Assembly: GCA_902789435.1 (NCBI GenBank)
Contig: CADAOA010000009.1
Coordinates: 1 to 35,071, forward strand
Origin: an uncultured Bacteroidia bacterium
GTDB taxonomy: Bacteria; Bacteroidota; Bacteroidia; Bacteroidales; UBA932
Length of the DNA: 35,071 nt
Direction of reading: 5' to 3'
Below, piece by piece: positions 16,924-23,722 of this stretch (the stretch's first letter is position 1; every line of letters begins with the position of its first letter). The notes under the pieces are model-generated. The model was not told where the DNA came from. It did no database searches and saw only the letters and a program-made list of their open reading frames with translations. Made by a program: the position numbers and the translations under genes.

Positions 16924-17595
16924 CTATTTCTCAAATGACTCAAACGTTCCGTCTGAATACAGAAGTATGACTTTAACAGGCGATGATGCCTTGTCTGAGA
17001 CGATTTTTTGCCCGGTAGGGGCCGGATTTTCATCAATTTTTGGATTCTCAGGAGGTTCAGGGGCTGTTATTTCCGGCTTAATCTCTTCTTTCTCAGGCTG
17101 TTTCATTGCATTTACCCTTTTCTCCAGTTCTCCTTCTTCCAGAGCAGGATAAGGATGATAAGCCTGTTTTTCCTCTTCTGGAGGAAAATCACCCACTGTT
17201 TCATCAGGAAAGTCTTCTTGAGGAAGGTCTGAAAAACCGAAGAGATTACCGTTCTCATACTGGGGTTCTTCGATAGTGTCTGATTGACTCAAAATAGGGA
17301 GGGGATTAGTGTCTTGTATTTTCGTGTTATTCTGACGCGAAACAATTGCGTCATCAAGACGCTCTCCTTTAAAATTAAGATCGGGATTTTTGTAAGGTCT
17401 TCCTTCTCCCCTGAGCAGCCACTCGATATTCAAATTCGGCAATTTTGTCATAATTGCCAAAATGAAGTCATAACTCGGATTGTTCCGTCCGGAAAGAAGG
17501 TTGCTCAAAGTTGACCTCTGGATCATCAAAAGTGAAGCCATTTGGGCCGCCGATAATTTTTCCAGATTGAGTATGGTCTGTAATCTCTCTTTCAT
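16924..17595 (-). CDS. XRE-type helix-turn-helix protein with long acidic/proline-rich tail
   Basis: A 223-residue protein. Residues ~5-60 are an HTH_3/XRE-like DNA-binding domain of the type common in Bacteroidales: LEKLSAAQMASLLMIQRSTL, then SNLLSGRNNPSYDFILAIM and NIEWLLRGEG. The middle (about 75-195) is low-complexity, acidic and proline/glutamate-rich, probably unstructured. The end has a short VILLYSDGTFESFEK strand motif found at the C-terminus of similar proteins. Targets are unknown. It is the only gene reading away from the long AT-rich gap at 17596-18129, has its own promoter, and may regulate itself. Confidence 0.8.
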   Translation of the reverse strand: MKERLQTILNLEKLSAAQMASLLMIQRSTLSNLLSGRNNPSYDFILAIMTKLPNLNIEWLLRGEGRPYKNPDLNFKGERLDDAIVSRQNNTKIQDTNPLPILSQSDTIEEPQYENGNLFGFSDLPQEDFPDETVGDFPPEEEKQAYHPYPALEEGELEKRVNAMKQPEKEEIKPEITAPEPPENPKIDENPAPTGQKIVSDKASSPVKVILLYSDGTFESFEK

Positions 17596-18105
17596 ATATG
17601 AAAACTGATATCTTTAACAAATATAGACATACTTATCGAATTTTGCAAATCTGGACTGATTTTTACCGTTAGTTCACAAAAACGGCATAATTGCGCAGTT
17701 TTTTGTGATAGGCCTTACAGAGCCCTCTAAGGGGTATGCGCAAAAAATATCTATATTAAAGATGCAATTTAGATTACATATTTTAAAATGCAATAAATCA
17801 GATAGATAAGCTAATTTTTTATATAAAAATCGCGCCTAATTACGCATATTGCTACCCAAATAGCCTACATGCATCTCAATACTACTATAAATGATAATAT
17901 ATAAATTACTGAAAATACGATAATTATAAAATTATTATTTTTACCATTACAAAAAGTTATACTCTGCAGAAATCCGGCATATCTTAATTACGCAATTTGA
18001 CTGTTCTGTGTTGTGAATTGTGAACAATCTGCGTTCAAAGATGTGAAATTCGAAAAAATGAAAATCCCCTGTTTTTAGAGATTTCTTCTTTCGTGGGCAA
18101 TTATG
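17596..18105. other. AT-rich intergenic stretch without a recognisable gene
   Basis: About 510 bases with a composition clearly more AT-rich than the flanks, especially 17750-17960. It holds the promoter of the XRE-type gene at the left edge and that of queA at the right edge. I saw no protein-like frame, tRNA or known RNA. Short stems exist (CCGTT/AACGG around 17667-17686; CCTTA/TAAGG around 17713-17732) but neither is followed by a convincing T tract. A small RNA cannot be excluded. Confidence 0.5.
17618..17649 (-). promoter_or_regulatory. Bacteroidota -33/-7 promoter of the XRE-type gene
   Basis: On the minus strand TTTG (17649-17646), 20 bases, TATATTTG (17625-17618). It is the best full match to TTTG-N19/20-TAnnTTTG in the window and lies 22 bases before the ATG at 17595. 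Confidence 0.7.
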
Positions 18106-18113
18106 TATCTTTG
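18106..18113 (+). promoter_or_regulatory. Bacteroidota -7 box of queA
   Basis: TATCTTTG fits TAnnTTTG. A TTTC, one base off TTTG, lies 20 bases upstream (18082-18085). It overlaps the first in-frame ATG (18103), which therefore cannot be the translation start if this promoter is used. Confidence 0.6.
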
Positions 18114-18129
18114 CACAAAACAAAGCAAA

Positions 18130-19359
18130 TTGAAGCCTGAAATCAGAATATCGGATTATACCTATCCCCTCCCCCAGGAGCGGATAGCCAAGTACCCCCT
18201 TCCTGTCAGAGATCAGTCCAAGCTGCTGGTCTTCTCGGCGGGAAATTTGGAGGATGATATTTTCCGGAATCTTGCAGCCCATATTCCCGGAAAATCCTTT
18301 ATGGTATTCAACAATACCAAGGTGGTCCCGGCTAGGCTGTTTTTCCGGAAAACGACCGGTGCTTTAATAGAAATCCTGTGCCTTAACCCTATTTTTCCTT
18401 CCGAATACGTGGCTAATTTTGCCCGTCAGGGCTTCTGTGATTGGAGTGTTGTAATAGGAAATGCCAAGAAATGGAAGGGCGGACAGGTGCATTTTTTCTC
18501 GGAAAACGGGTTCGAAGGCCTGAATTTCCGTGCAGAATTGCTGGAAAAAGGAGAAGGCAAGGCCTCTAAGGTCCGTTTCCTGTGGGATGGGGACGATACA
18601 TTCTCAGAAGTGCTTTCCAAATGCGGCCAGGTGCCTATTCCTCCATATCTGAATCGCCAGACTGAAGATATAGATAAGTCTCGTTATCAGACGATTTACG
18701 CTCATTTTGAAGGATCTGTAGCCGCTCCTACAGCCGGTCTCCATTTTACGGACAGGGTTTTGGCGGACTTGGATTCCAAAGGTGTGGTAAGGGAAAATGT
18801 CTGTCTCCACGTGGGAGCAGGAACCTTTGTTCCGGTAAAAAGCGAGCTTATTTCTGCTCATAAGATGCACAGCGAGCCGTTTTCCGTGACTAAATCCTTT
18901 CTGGAAGACCTTCTGAAGGCTGTTGAAGGCGGTAATGTGGTTGCTGTGGGAACTACTTCCACCCGTTGTCTGGAGTCCTTATATTATATAGGTATTCGGT
19001 GTCTGGAGCACCCGGATTCCCCACTGGAAGAAGTGGGACAGTGGGATCCGTATGAGAGGGATTACCCATACTCGACCAAAGAGTCCCTGGAAGCCATAAT
19101 CTCGTATATGGATGGCAGAAAGCTTCAGACCCTGGTGGCCGGAACTTCAATTATTATTGTTCCTGGATTCCGCTATCGCATTGTAAATATGCTTATTACG
19201 AATTTCCATCAGCCTCAGAGCACCCTTCTGCTTCTTATATCCGCCTTTATCGGAGAGGACTGGCGCAAAATATACTCTCACGCTCTTGAAAGCGGCTATC
19301 GTTTCCTTAGTTATGGGGACAGTTCCCTTCTTAAGAGAAAGGAGAGAAACTTTTTGTAA
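18130..19359 (+). CDS. queA: S-adenosylmethionine:tRNA ribosyltransferase-isomerase
   Basis: A protein of about 409 residues that transfers and isomerises the ribosyl part of SAM onto 7-aminomethyl-7-deazaguanine in tRNA, the penultimate step of queuosine synthesis. Landmarks: IRISDYTYPLPQERIAKYPL near the start, SFMVFNNTKVVPARL, PIPPYLNRQTEDID with YQTIYA, GSVAAPTAGLHFT, HVGAGTFVPVKS with HKMHSEPF, AVGTTSTRCLES and TNFHQPQSTLLLLISAFIG. I choose the TTG at 18130 as start, giving LKPEIRISDYTY (the TTG read as Met). The in-frame ATG at 18103 would add nine residues but sits on the promoter box. The TAA stop (19357-19359) is part of the promoter box of the next gene. Confidence 0.92.
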   Translation: MKPEIRISDYTYPLPQERIAKYPLPVRDQSKLLVFSAGNLEDDIFRNLAAHIPGKSFMVFNNTKVVPARLFFRKTTGALIEILCLNPIFPSEYVANFARQGFCDWSVVIGNAKKWKGGQVHFFSENGFEGLNFRAELLEKGEGKASKVRFLWDGDDTFSEVLSKCGQVPIPPYLNRQTEDIDKSRYQTIYAHFEGSVAAPTAGLHFTDRVLADLDSKGVVRENVCLHVGAGTFVPVKSELISAHKMHSEPFSVTKSFLEDLLKAVEGGNVVAVGTTSTRCLESLYYIGIRCLEHPDSPLEEVGQWDPYERDYPYSTKESLEAIISYMDGRKLQTLVAGTSIIIVPGFRYRIVNMLITNFHQPQSTLLLLISAFIGEDWRKIYSHALESGYRFLSYGDSSLLKRKERNFL

Positions 19360-19364
19360 ATTTG
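19357..19364 (+). promoter_or_regulatory. Bacteroidota -7 box of the acyltransferase gene
   Basis: TAAATTTG, whose first three bases are the queA stop codon. It lies 17 bases before the ATG at 19382. No good -33 element was seen. Confidence 0.5.
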
Positions 19365-19381
19365 CGTCCAACTCAACGATT

Positions 19382-20560
19382 ATGGCCGCTCTGGACAGCA
19401 TATTCGATGGCATAAGGCCTTACAACGACAGTGAAATCCCTGCCTCAATAGCCCGTATGCGCACTTTTGAGCATATCGACGATATTGCTCAGTTCCTGAA
19501 ATTAGATGGCGGTGGCGATACTTTGCGCAAATCATTGGACGAGTGCCATTGTGTAGACGATTTCCAGGATAAAATAATGGCTATGGTGGTGGAGCATGTG
19601 CTTTCAAACACCAGTGCGGGCGTGGAATTCACCGGCCTGGATTATTTTACCGGGGGAAAGAAGCATCTGATTCTGGCCAATCACAGAGACATTGTACTGG
19701 ATCCTGCCATCATACAGCTCATTTTGCATCGTAATCACGTTACTACCACGGAAATAGCGGTTGGAGACAACCTTATTACCTCTCAGTTTATCGAAGACGT
19801 CTGCAGGAGCAACAAGATGATAAAGGTCACCCGCAGCACTTCTCCTAGGGAGGTTTATATGTCTTCTATGCTGCTTTCCAAGTATATACGCACTCAGGTG
19901 GCATCTCAGACCAGTTCTATCTGGATTGCCCAGAGAAACGGCCGAACCAAAGATGGTCATGACCAGACCGAACAGGGGCTTTTGAAGATGGTCCAGATGA
20001 GCGGCAGCGGAGACTTCTACGCTGACATGTGCGAACTGGACATTCTGCCGGCAGCTATATCCTACGAGTTTGAACCTTGTGACGGTCTGAAAGCCAGGGA
20101 ATTGTTTATTTCCAGAAGGCACGCTTACGTAAAGAAGGAAGGCGAGGATCTCAACAGCATCCTTACCGGTATGGGTGGCTGGAAGGGGCGGATCAGGATC
20201 TGCTTTACAGAACCTATACTCCCGTCTGAGATTGAATACTGTGCAAAATTCGAGAAGAATGAAAGGTTCCTGGAACTGGGTAAGATCATTGACAGACAGA
20301 TTCATTCAGCCTTCTATCTATGGCCGAACAACTATATCGCCGAGGCTATCCTTGCCGAAAGAGAGGGTAGGGAGCCTTTGCGCAAGGCTCGTTACAGTAA
20401 GGCAGCCAGAGAGACTTTCATGGCCCATATGGAAGAGCAACTGAACAAGGTTATATCAGAACTGTCTGAAACCGAAGAATTTAAGTCTGAAAGCAAAGAA
20501 AATGTGCAGAAAGAGCTCGAAGACATCTTCCTGCACATCTACGCCAATCCTTTGCACTAG
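19382..20560 (+). CDS. PlsC-type 1-acyl-glycerol-3-phosphate acyltransferase-like protein
   Basis: A 392-residue protein with a central acyltransferase domain (about 85-290), probably acting on phospholipid precursors at the cytoplasmic membrane. The catalytic motif reads NHRDIVLDPA with H101 and D107, which puts five residues between His and Asp rather than the usual four. A second motif, IWIAQRNGRTKDGHDQTEQG, corresponds to the glycerophosphate-binding block, and ILPAAISYEFEPCD to the last conserved block. It is preceded by a ~80-residue helical N-terminal region and ends in a glutamate-rich helical tail. The ATG at 19382 (MAALDSIFDG) follows the promoter; an upstream in-frame start at 19286 would overlap queA by 74 bases and translate queA sequence, so it is rejected. 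The acyl donor and acceptor are inferred from the family only. Confidence 0.85.
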   Translation: MAALDSIFDGIRPYNDSEIPASIARMRTFEHIDDIAQFLKLDGGGDTLRKSLDECHCVDDFQDKIMAMVVEHVLSNTSAGVEFTGLDYFTGGKKHLILANHRDIVLDPAIIQLILHRNHVTTTEIAVGDNLITSQFIEDVCRSNKMIKVTRSTSPREVYMSSMLLSKYIRTQVASQTSSIWIAQRNGRTKDGHDQTEQGLLKMVQMSGSGDFYADMCELDILPAAISYEFEPCDGLKARELFISRRHAYVKKEGEDLNSILTGMGGWKGRIRICFTEPILPSEIEYCAKFEKNERFLELGKIIDRQIHSAFYLWPNNYIAEAILAEREGREPLRKARYSKAARETFMAHMEEQLNKVISELSETEEFKSESKENVQKELEDIFLHIYANPLH

Positions 20561-21315
20561 TATTTCTTTTCTATCTCGTCTTCACGGTTTTCTATATATT
20601 CCACGAAGCGTTTCCTGAGGCTCTCAGGCAGGCTGTTGTCGGCCCTGACCTTCTTCTCGATCTCCCACATCTGGTCTTCCACTTTCTTGGCAGTCCTCTT
20701 GTCGCGGTTTTTAAGATGTTTTTCATACTGGGAGAGCATGCCGTAAATGCCGTATTTCTCGCACAGGGAGTTCAGGGTAGGCTTTTCCTGCTCTTTCTTT
20801 TTCTTGGCTTCAACTTCTTTCTCGGCGATTTCCTCAGCTACTTCTGTCTGCTTGGATTTCAGAGCGTTGATGACCATATAAATGTTCTGGGTCTTGTCCA
20901 GAAGCTCTTGGGCTTCCTTGCGGCTGAAGTCTTTGTTTGACTTGAAAACTATAGTTTTTTCAGTCTGCGGGTTGGAATTCAGCACGGGGATAATGTTTCC
21001 CAGATCCTGGGCTTCGAGGCTAAGGCCATCTATCAGTCTGATGCCTTTGTCATCCATCGGTATGATTTCCAGAGATGCCGAATCAATGGCTTCTGTTTTC
21101 TCCTTCTTCATCGGCACAGTGGCCTGGATGTTCCATTTGGACTTGTCTTCAGGGTTTTGTGTAAGGAAGAGGGTGACGTCATCGGTGAGGCTGAAGTCTG
21201 AAAAGGCAGTTCCGAGGAACTCTACCTGGTTCTTGTCCATCAAAACGTCTTCCGTCTTGGAAGTGCAGGATGCCAGGGCTAAAATTGCAATTAGGATGGT
21301 AATGGTGCGCTTCAT
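20557..21315 (-). CDS. Lipoprotein of unknown function with charged helical C-terminus
   Basis: A 252-residue predicted lipoprotein: MKRTITILIAILALASC gives a lipobox Cys17. The N-terminal half is strand-rich (FLGTAFSDFSLTDDVTLFLT and SKWNIQATVPM, the latter before an acidic stretch). The second half is lysine/glutamate-rich and probably coiled-coil (about 160-252; EEIAEKEVEAKKKKEQEKP). No family is recognised. The start is placed at 21315 because the longer frame from 21345 would put ten residues in front of the signal peptide and run into the exonuclease gene. It is 26 bases downstream of the exonuclease III gene and probably shares its transcript. Its stop overlaps the convergent acyltransferase gene by 4 bases. 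Confidence 0.78.
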   Translation of the reverse strand: MKRTITILIAILALASCTSKTEDVLMDKNQVEFLGTAFSDFSLTDDVTLFLTQNPEDKSKWNIQATVPMKKEKTEAIDSASLEIIPMDDKGIRLIDGLSLEAQDLGNIIPVLNSNPQTEKTIVFKSNKDFSRKEAQELLDKTQNIYMVINALKSKQTEVAEEIAEKEVEAKKKKEQEKPTLNSLCEKYGIYGMLSQYEKHLKNRDKRTAKKVEDQMWEIEKKVRADNSLPESLRKRFVEYIENREDEIEKKY

Positions 21316-21341
21316 AAGTGTTATTTTAATTGATTGTCGAT

Positions 21342-22097
21342 TCAAATCTCAATGTCAAGTTCTACAGGGCAGTGGTCGCTGCCGAATATCTCCGTATGTA
21401 TCTTGGCATCTTTCAGCTTGTTATCCAGGCGTTTGGATGAAAGGAAATAGTCTATTCTCCAGCCCGTATTCCTTTGGCGGGACTGGAAACGATAGCTCCA
21501 CCATGAATAAACGCCTTCCAGGTCGGGATAAAAGTGCCTCCAGGTATCGGTGAACCCGGATTCCAGAAGGATGGTGAATTTATCCCTTTCTTCGTCCGTG
21601 AAGCCTGCGTTCCGGCGGTTGGTCTTCGGGTTCTTAAGGTCTATCTCCTTGTGCGCCACGTTCATGTCGCCGCAGACGATAACCGGCTTTTTCTTGTCCA
21701 GGCCTACCAGATATGCCCTGAAATCGTCTTCCCATTTCATTCTGTAATCCAGTCTCTTGAGTTCTTCCTGGGAGTTAGGGGTATAGACGCAAACCAGGTA
21801 AAAGGCGTTGAATTCCAGGGTAATGACCCTGCCTTCCCGGTCATGTTCCTCTATGCCGATACCGTATGTCACATTCAGCGGCTCCACCTTTGTGAAGACG
21901 GCTGTTCCGCTGTAGCCTTTCTTTTCAGCATAGTTCCAGAAGGACTTGTAGCCCGGGAATTCCAGATCCAGCTGGCCGCTCTGCATTTTGGTTTCCTGGA
22001 GGCAGAAAATGTCCGCATCCAGGCTTTTGAATGATTCGGAAAAGCCTTTTCCTTCACAGGCCCTCAGGCCGTTTACGTTCCAGGAGACGAGTTTCAT
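21342..22097 (-). CDS. xth: Exodeoxyribonuclease III
   Basis: A 251-residue AP endonuclease/3'-exonuclease of base-excision repair (EEP fold). Catalytic and metal residues are seen in WNVNGLRA, the LQETK glutamate, GDMNVAHKEIDL (Asp/Asn pair), WWSYRFQSRQRNTGWRIDY and the final SDHCPVELDI (Asp-His). The length is standard. The start codon is embedded in the octamer ATCGCGAT followed by G, a sequence that recurs at other gene starts here. Its promoter (22127-22120) diverges from that of the trp leader, about 30 bases away. Confidence 0.95.
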   Translation of the reverse strand: MKLVSWNVNGLRACEGKGFSESFKSLDADIFCLQETKMQSGQLDLEFPGYKSFWNYAEKKGYSGTAVFTKVEPLNVTYGIGIEEHDREGRVITLEFNAFYLVCVYTPNSQEELKRLDYRMKWEDDFRAYLVGLDKKKPVIVCGDMNVAHKEIDLKNPKTNRRNAGFTDEERDKFTILLESGFTDTWRHFYPDLEGVYSWWSYRFQSRQRNTGWRIDYFLSSKRLDNKLKDAKIHTEIFGSDHCPVELDIEI

Positions 22098-22119
22098 CGC
22101 GATTGAATTTTATCTACAA

Positions 22120-22127
22120 CAAATTTA
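22120..22127 (-). promoter_or_regulatory. Bacteroidota -7 box of xth
   Basis: On the minus strand TAAATTTG (22127-22120), 22 bases before the xth ATG at 22097. It diverges from the trp leader promoter, whose -7 box is at 22158-22165. Confidence 0.55.
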
Positions 22128-22134
22128 GCAAATA

Positions 22135-22165
22135 TTGCGGGTTATTGAGTAAATGTTTAAATTTG
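22135..22165 (+). promoter_or_regulatory. Bacteroidota -33/-7 promoter of the trp leader and trpB2
   Basis: TTG at 22135-22137, 20 bases, then TAAATTTG at 22158-22165. Transcription would begin near 22170, so the leader-peptide ATG at 22174 is almost at the 5' end of the message. Confidence 0.65.
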
Positions 22166-22173
22166 CAATGACA

Positions 22174-22230
22174 ATGATACGATTTGCATCTTTAAACTTC
22201 TGGTGGCGCACTTGCGGAATTTCTCTGTAA
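22174..22230 (+). CDS. trpL: trp leader peptide (18 residues, tandem Trp)
   Basis: ATG to TAA, encoding MIRFASLNFWWRTCGISL. Two consecutive UGG codons (22201-22206) are followed by nine codons and the stop at 22228-22230. Trp codons are rare, and two in a row in an 18-codon frame just before a terminator is the hallmark of trp leader peptides. An in-frame ATG two codons upstream (22168) is an alternative start but is probably at or before the transcript start. The peptide itself needs no function; its translation is the sensor of charged tRNA-Trp. Confidence 0.8.
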   Translation: MIRFASLNFWWRTCGISL

Positions 22231-22257
22231 GTCGGTAACTTGTAGTTTATTATGATA

Positions 22258-22297
22258 TGAGGCATGCTGGCTTACAGCGTGCCTCAAATTTTTTATT
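22258..22297 (+). terminator. Attenuator terminator before trpB2
   Basis: TGAGGCATGCTG (22258-22269) pairs with CAGCGTGCCTCA (22275-22286) over 12 positions with one G-U, across a 5-base loop GCTTA. It is followed by AATTTTTTATT with six T at 22289-22294. It ends 23 bases before the trpB2 ATG. Confidence 0.9.
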
Positions 22298-22319
22298 AAC
22301 TCTCAAAATCCATTTCACC

Positions 22320-23684
22320 ATGAGACAAAAAAAGTATCTGTTAGGCGAATCCGAGATTCCGACCCATTTCTTCAACATGCAGGCCGTAATGCCTAACAAG
22401 CCTCTTCCAATCCTCAATCCGGCAACCAGGGAGCCCCTGAAGGCGGAGGACCTTTATCCAATTTTCTGCGAGGAATGCGCCAACCAGGAATTCAACACTA
22501 CCGACGAGTGGATTCCGATTCCGGAAGAGCTCAGGCAGATGTACGCTTCCTACAGATGCACGCCTCTTGTAAGGGCATATGACCTGGAGGAGACTCTGGG
22601 CACTCCGGCTCACATCTATTTCAAGAACGAGAGCGTCAGCCCTGCAGGTTCCCATAAGCTCAATTCGGCTCTGGCACAGGCTTATTATGCCAAGAAGCAG
22701 GGTATTACCAATGTCACGACAGAAACCGGAGCGGGGCAGTGGGGTGGAGCGCTTTCATACGCGGCCAGCAAATTCGGCCTGGAATGCGCCGTCTATATGG
22801 TGAAGGTCAGCTATGAGCAGAAGCCTTACCGCAAGAGCATAATGCAGACTTTCGGCGCGGCGATAACTCCATCTCCGTCCATGTCCACAAGAGCCGGAAA
22901 GGATATTATAACGGCAAATCCGGCAGACAACGGTTCTCTGGGCTGCGCTATCTCCGAAGCTATAGAACTGGCCGTGACTACTCCGGGCTGCCGATACACT
23001 CTGGGTTCAGTGCTGAACCACGTATGCCTGCACCAGAGCATAATCGGTCTTGAAGCGGAAAAGCAGATGGAAATGGCAGGGGAGTATCCCGATATTGTAA
23101 TAGCTTGTTTTGGAGGCGGTTCCAACTTCTCCGGCATTGCCTATCCGTTTATGAGGCACAATATGAAAGAGGGGAAAAAGACAAGGTTCATAGCCGCGGA
23201 ACCTGCATCCTGCCCTAAACTGACAAGGGGCAAGTTTGAATATGACTTTGCGGACGAGGCCGGCCTTACGCCTCTTCTTCCTATGTACACCCTGGGCCAT
23301 AAGTTCAAGCCTTCCAGCATCCACGCCGGCGGCTTGCGCTACCACGGGGCCGGAGTGATACTGTCTCAGCTTATGAAGGACGGCTTTATGGAGGCTGTGG
23401 ACATCGAGCAGACGGAATCTTTCAAGGCAGGAATCCTTTTTGCCCGCACGGAAGGCATAATCCCTGCTCCGGAGTCCTGCCACGCCATTGCCGCTACCAT
23501 CGCGGAGGCACTCAAATGCAAGGAAACAGGGGAGAAGAAGACCATCCTTTTCAACTTGTCCGGACACGCATTTGTAGATATGGCGGCCTACGACCAGTAT
23601 ATCAGCGGCCAGATGCAGGACTACAGCGTTACTGATGAGGAACTTCAGAAGTTTATATCCGCGGCAGACGCCTTGAACCGATAA
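22320..23684 (+). CDS. trpB: Tryptophan synthase beta chain, TrpB2 type
   Basis: A 454-residue PLP enzyme that joins indole and serine to make tryptophan. The PLP lysine is K113 in SHKLNSALAQA, followed by ETGAGQWGGALSYA, and the phosphate loop is FGGGSNFSG (G265-G267). The length of ~450, the N-terminal extension (MRQKKYLLGESEIPTHFFNM) and the YRCTPLVRA block mark the TrpB2 group rather than the ~400-residue TrpB1 that pairs with TrpA. TrpB2 enzymes usually work without a tightly bound TrpA and may salvage free indole. No other trp gene is in the window. The start is the ATG at 22320; an upstream in-frame ATG at 22257 lies in the terminator stem. Expression should follow tryptophan supply through the attenuator. 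Confidence 0.93.
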   Translation: MRQKKYLLGESEIPTHFFNMQAVMPNKPLPILNPATREPLKAEDLYPIFCEECANQEFNTTDEWIPIPEELRQMYASYRCTPLVRAYDLEETLGTPAHIYFKNESVSPAGSHKLNSALAQAYYAKKQGITNVTTETGAGQWGGALSYAASKFGLECAVYMVKVSYEQKPYRKSIMQTFGAAITPSPSMSTRAGKDIITANPADNGSLGCAISEAIELAVTTPGCRYTLGSVLNHVCLHQSIIGLEAEKQMEMAGEYPDIVIACFGGGSNFSGIAYPFMRHNMKEGKKTRFIAAEPASCPKLTRGKFEYDFADEAGLTPLLPMYTLGHKFKPSSIHAGGLRYHGAGVILSQLMKDGFMEAVDIEQTESFKAGILFARTEGIIPAPESCHAIAATIAEALKCKETGEKKTILFNLSGHAFVDMAAYDQYISGQMQDYSVTDEELQKFISAADALNR

Positions 23685-23722
23685 TAATTCGTATATTTAC
23701 AATCGTTATGATTGTATTTTAT

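Larger units (their letters stand above)
22166..22319 (+). promoter_or_regulatory. trp attenuator leader upstream of trpB2
   Basis: A leader of about 150 bases with the parts of a ribosome-controlled attenuator. (1) Leader peptide 22174-22230 with adjacent Trp codons at 22201-22206. (2) Region 2, TGTAAGTCGGT at 22226-22236, which starts at the leader stop codon. (3) Region 3, GCTGGCTTACA at 22266-22276, which can pair with region 2 over 11 positions (three G-U). (4) A terminator stem at 22258-22286 that shares region 3. Region 2:3 pairing destroys the terminator. A ribosome waiting at the Trp codons leaves region 2 free, so trpB2 is read. A ribosome reaching the stop covers region 2, so the terminator forms. 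All parts are seen; the regulation is inferred from the known trp operon mechanism. Confidence 0.85.

Noticed and set aside
22257..22319. N-terminal extension of trpB2 from the ATG at 22257
   Set aside because: The added codons are the terminator hairpin and its T tract; TrpB2 proteins begin near the ATG at 22320, and the extension has no protein-like sequence.
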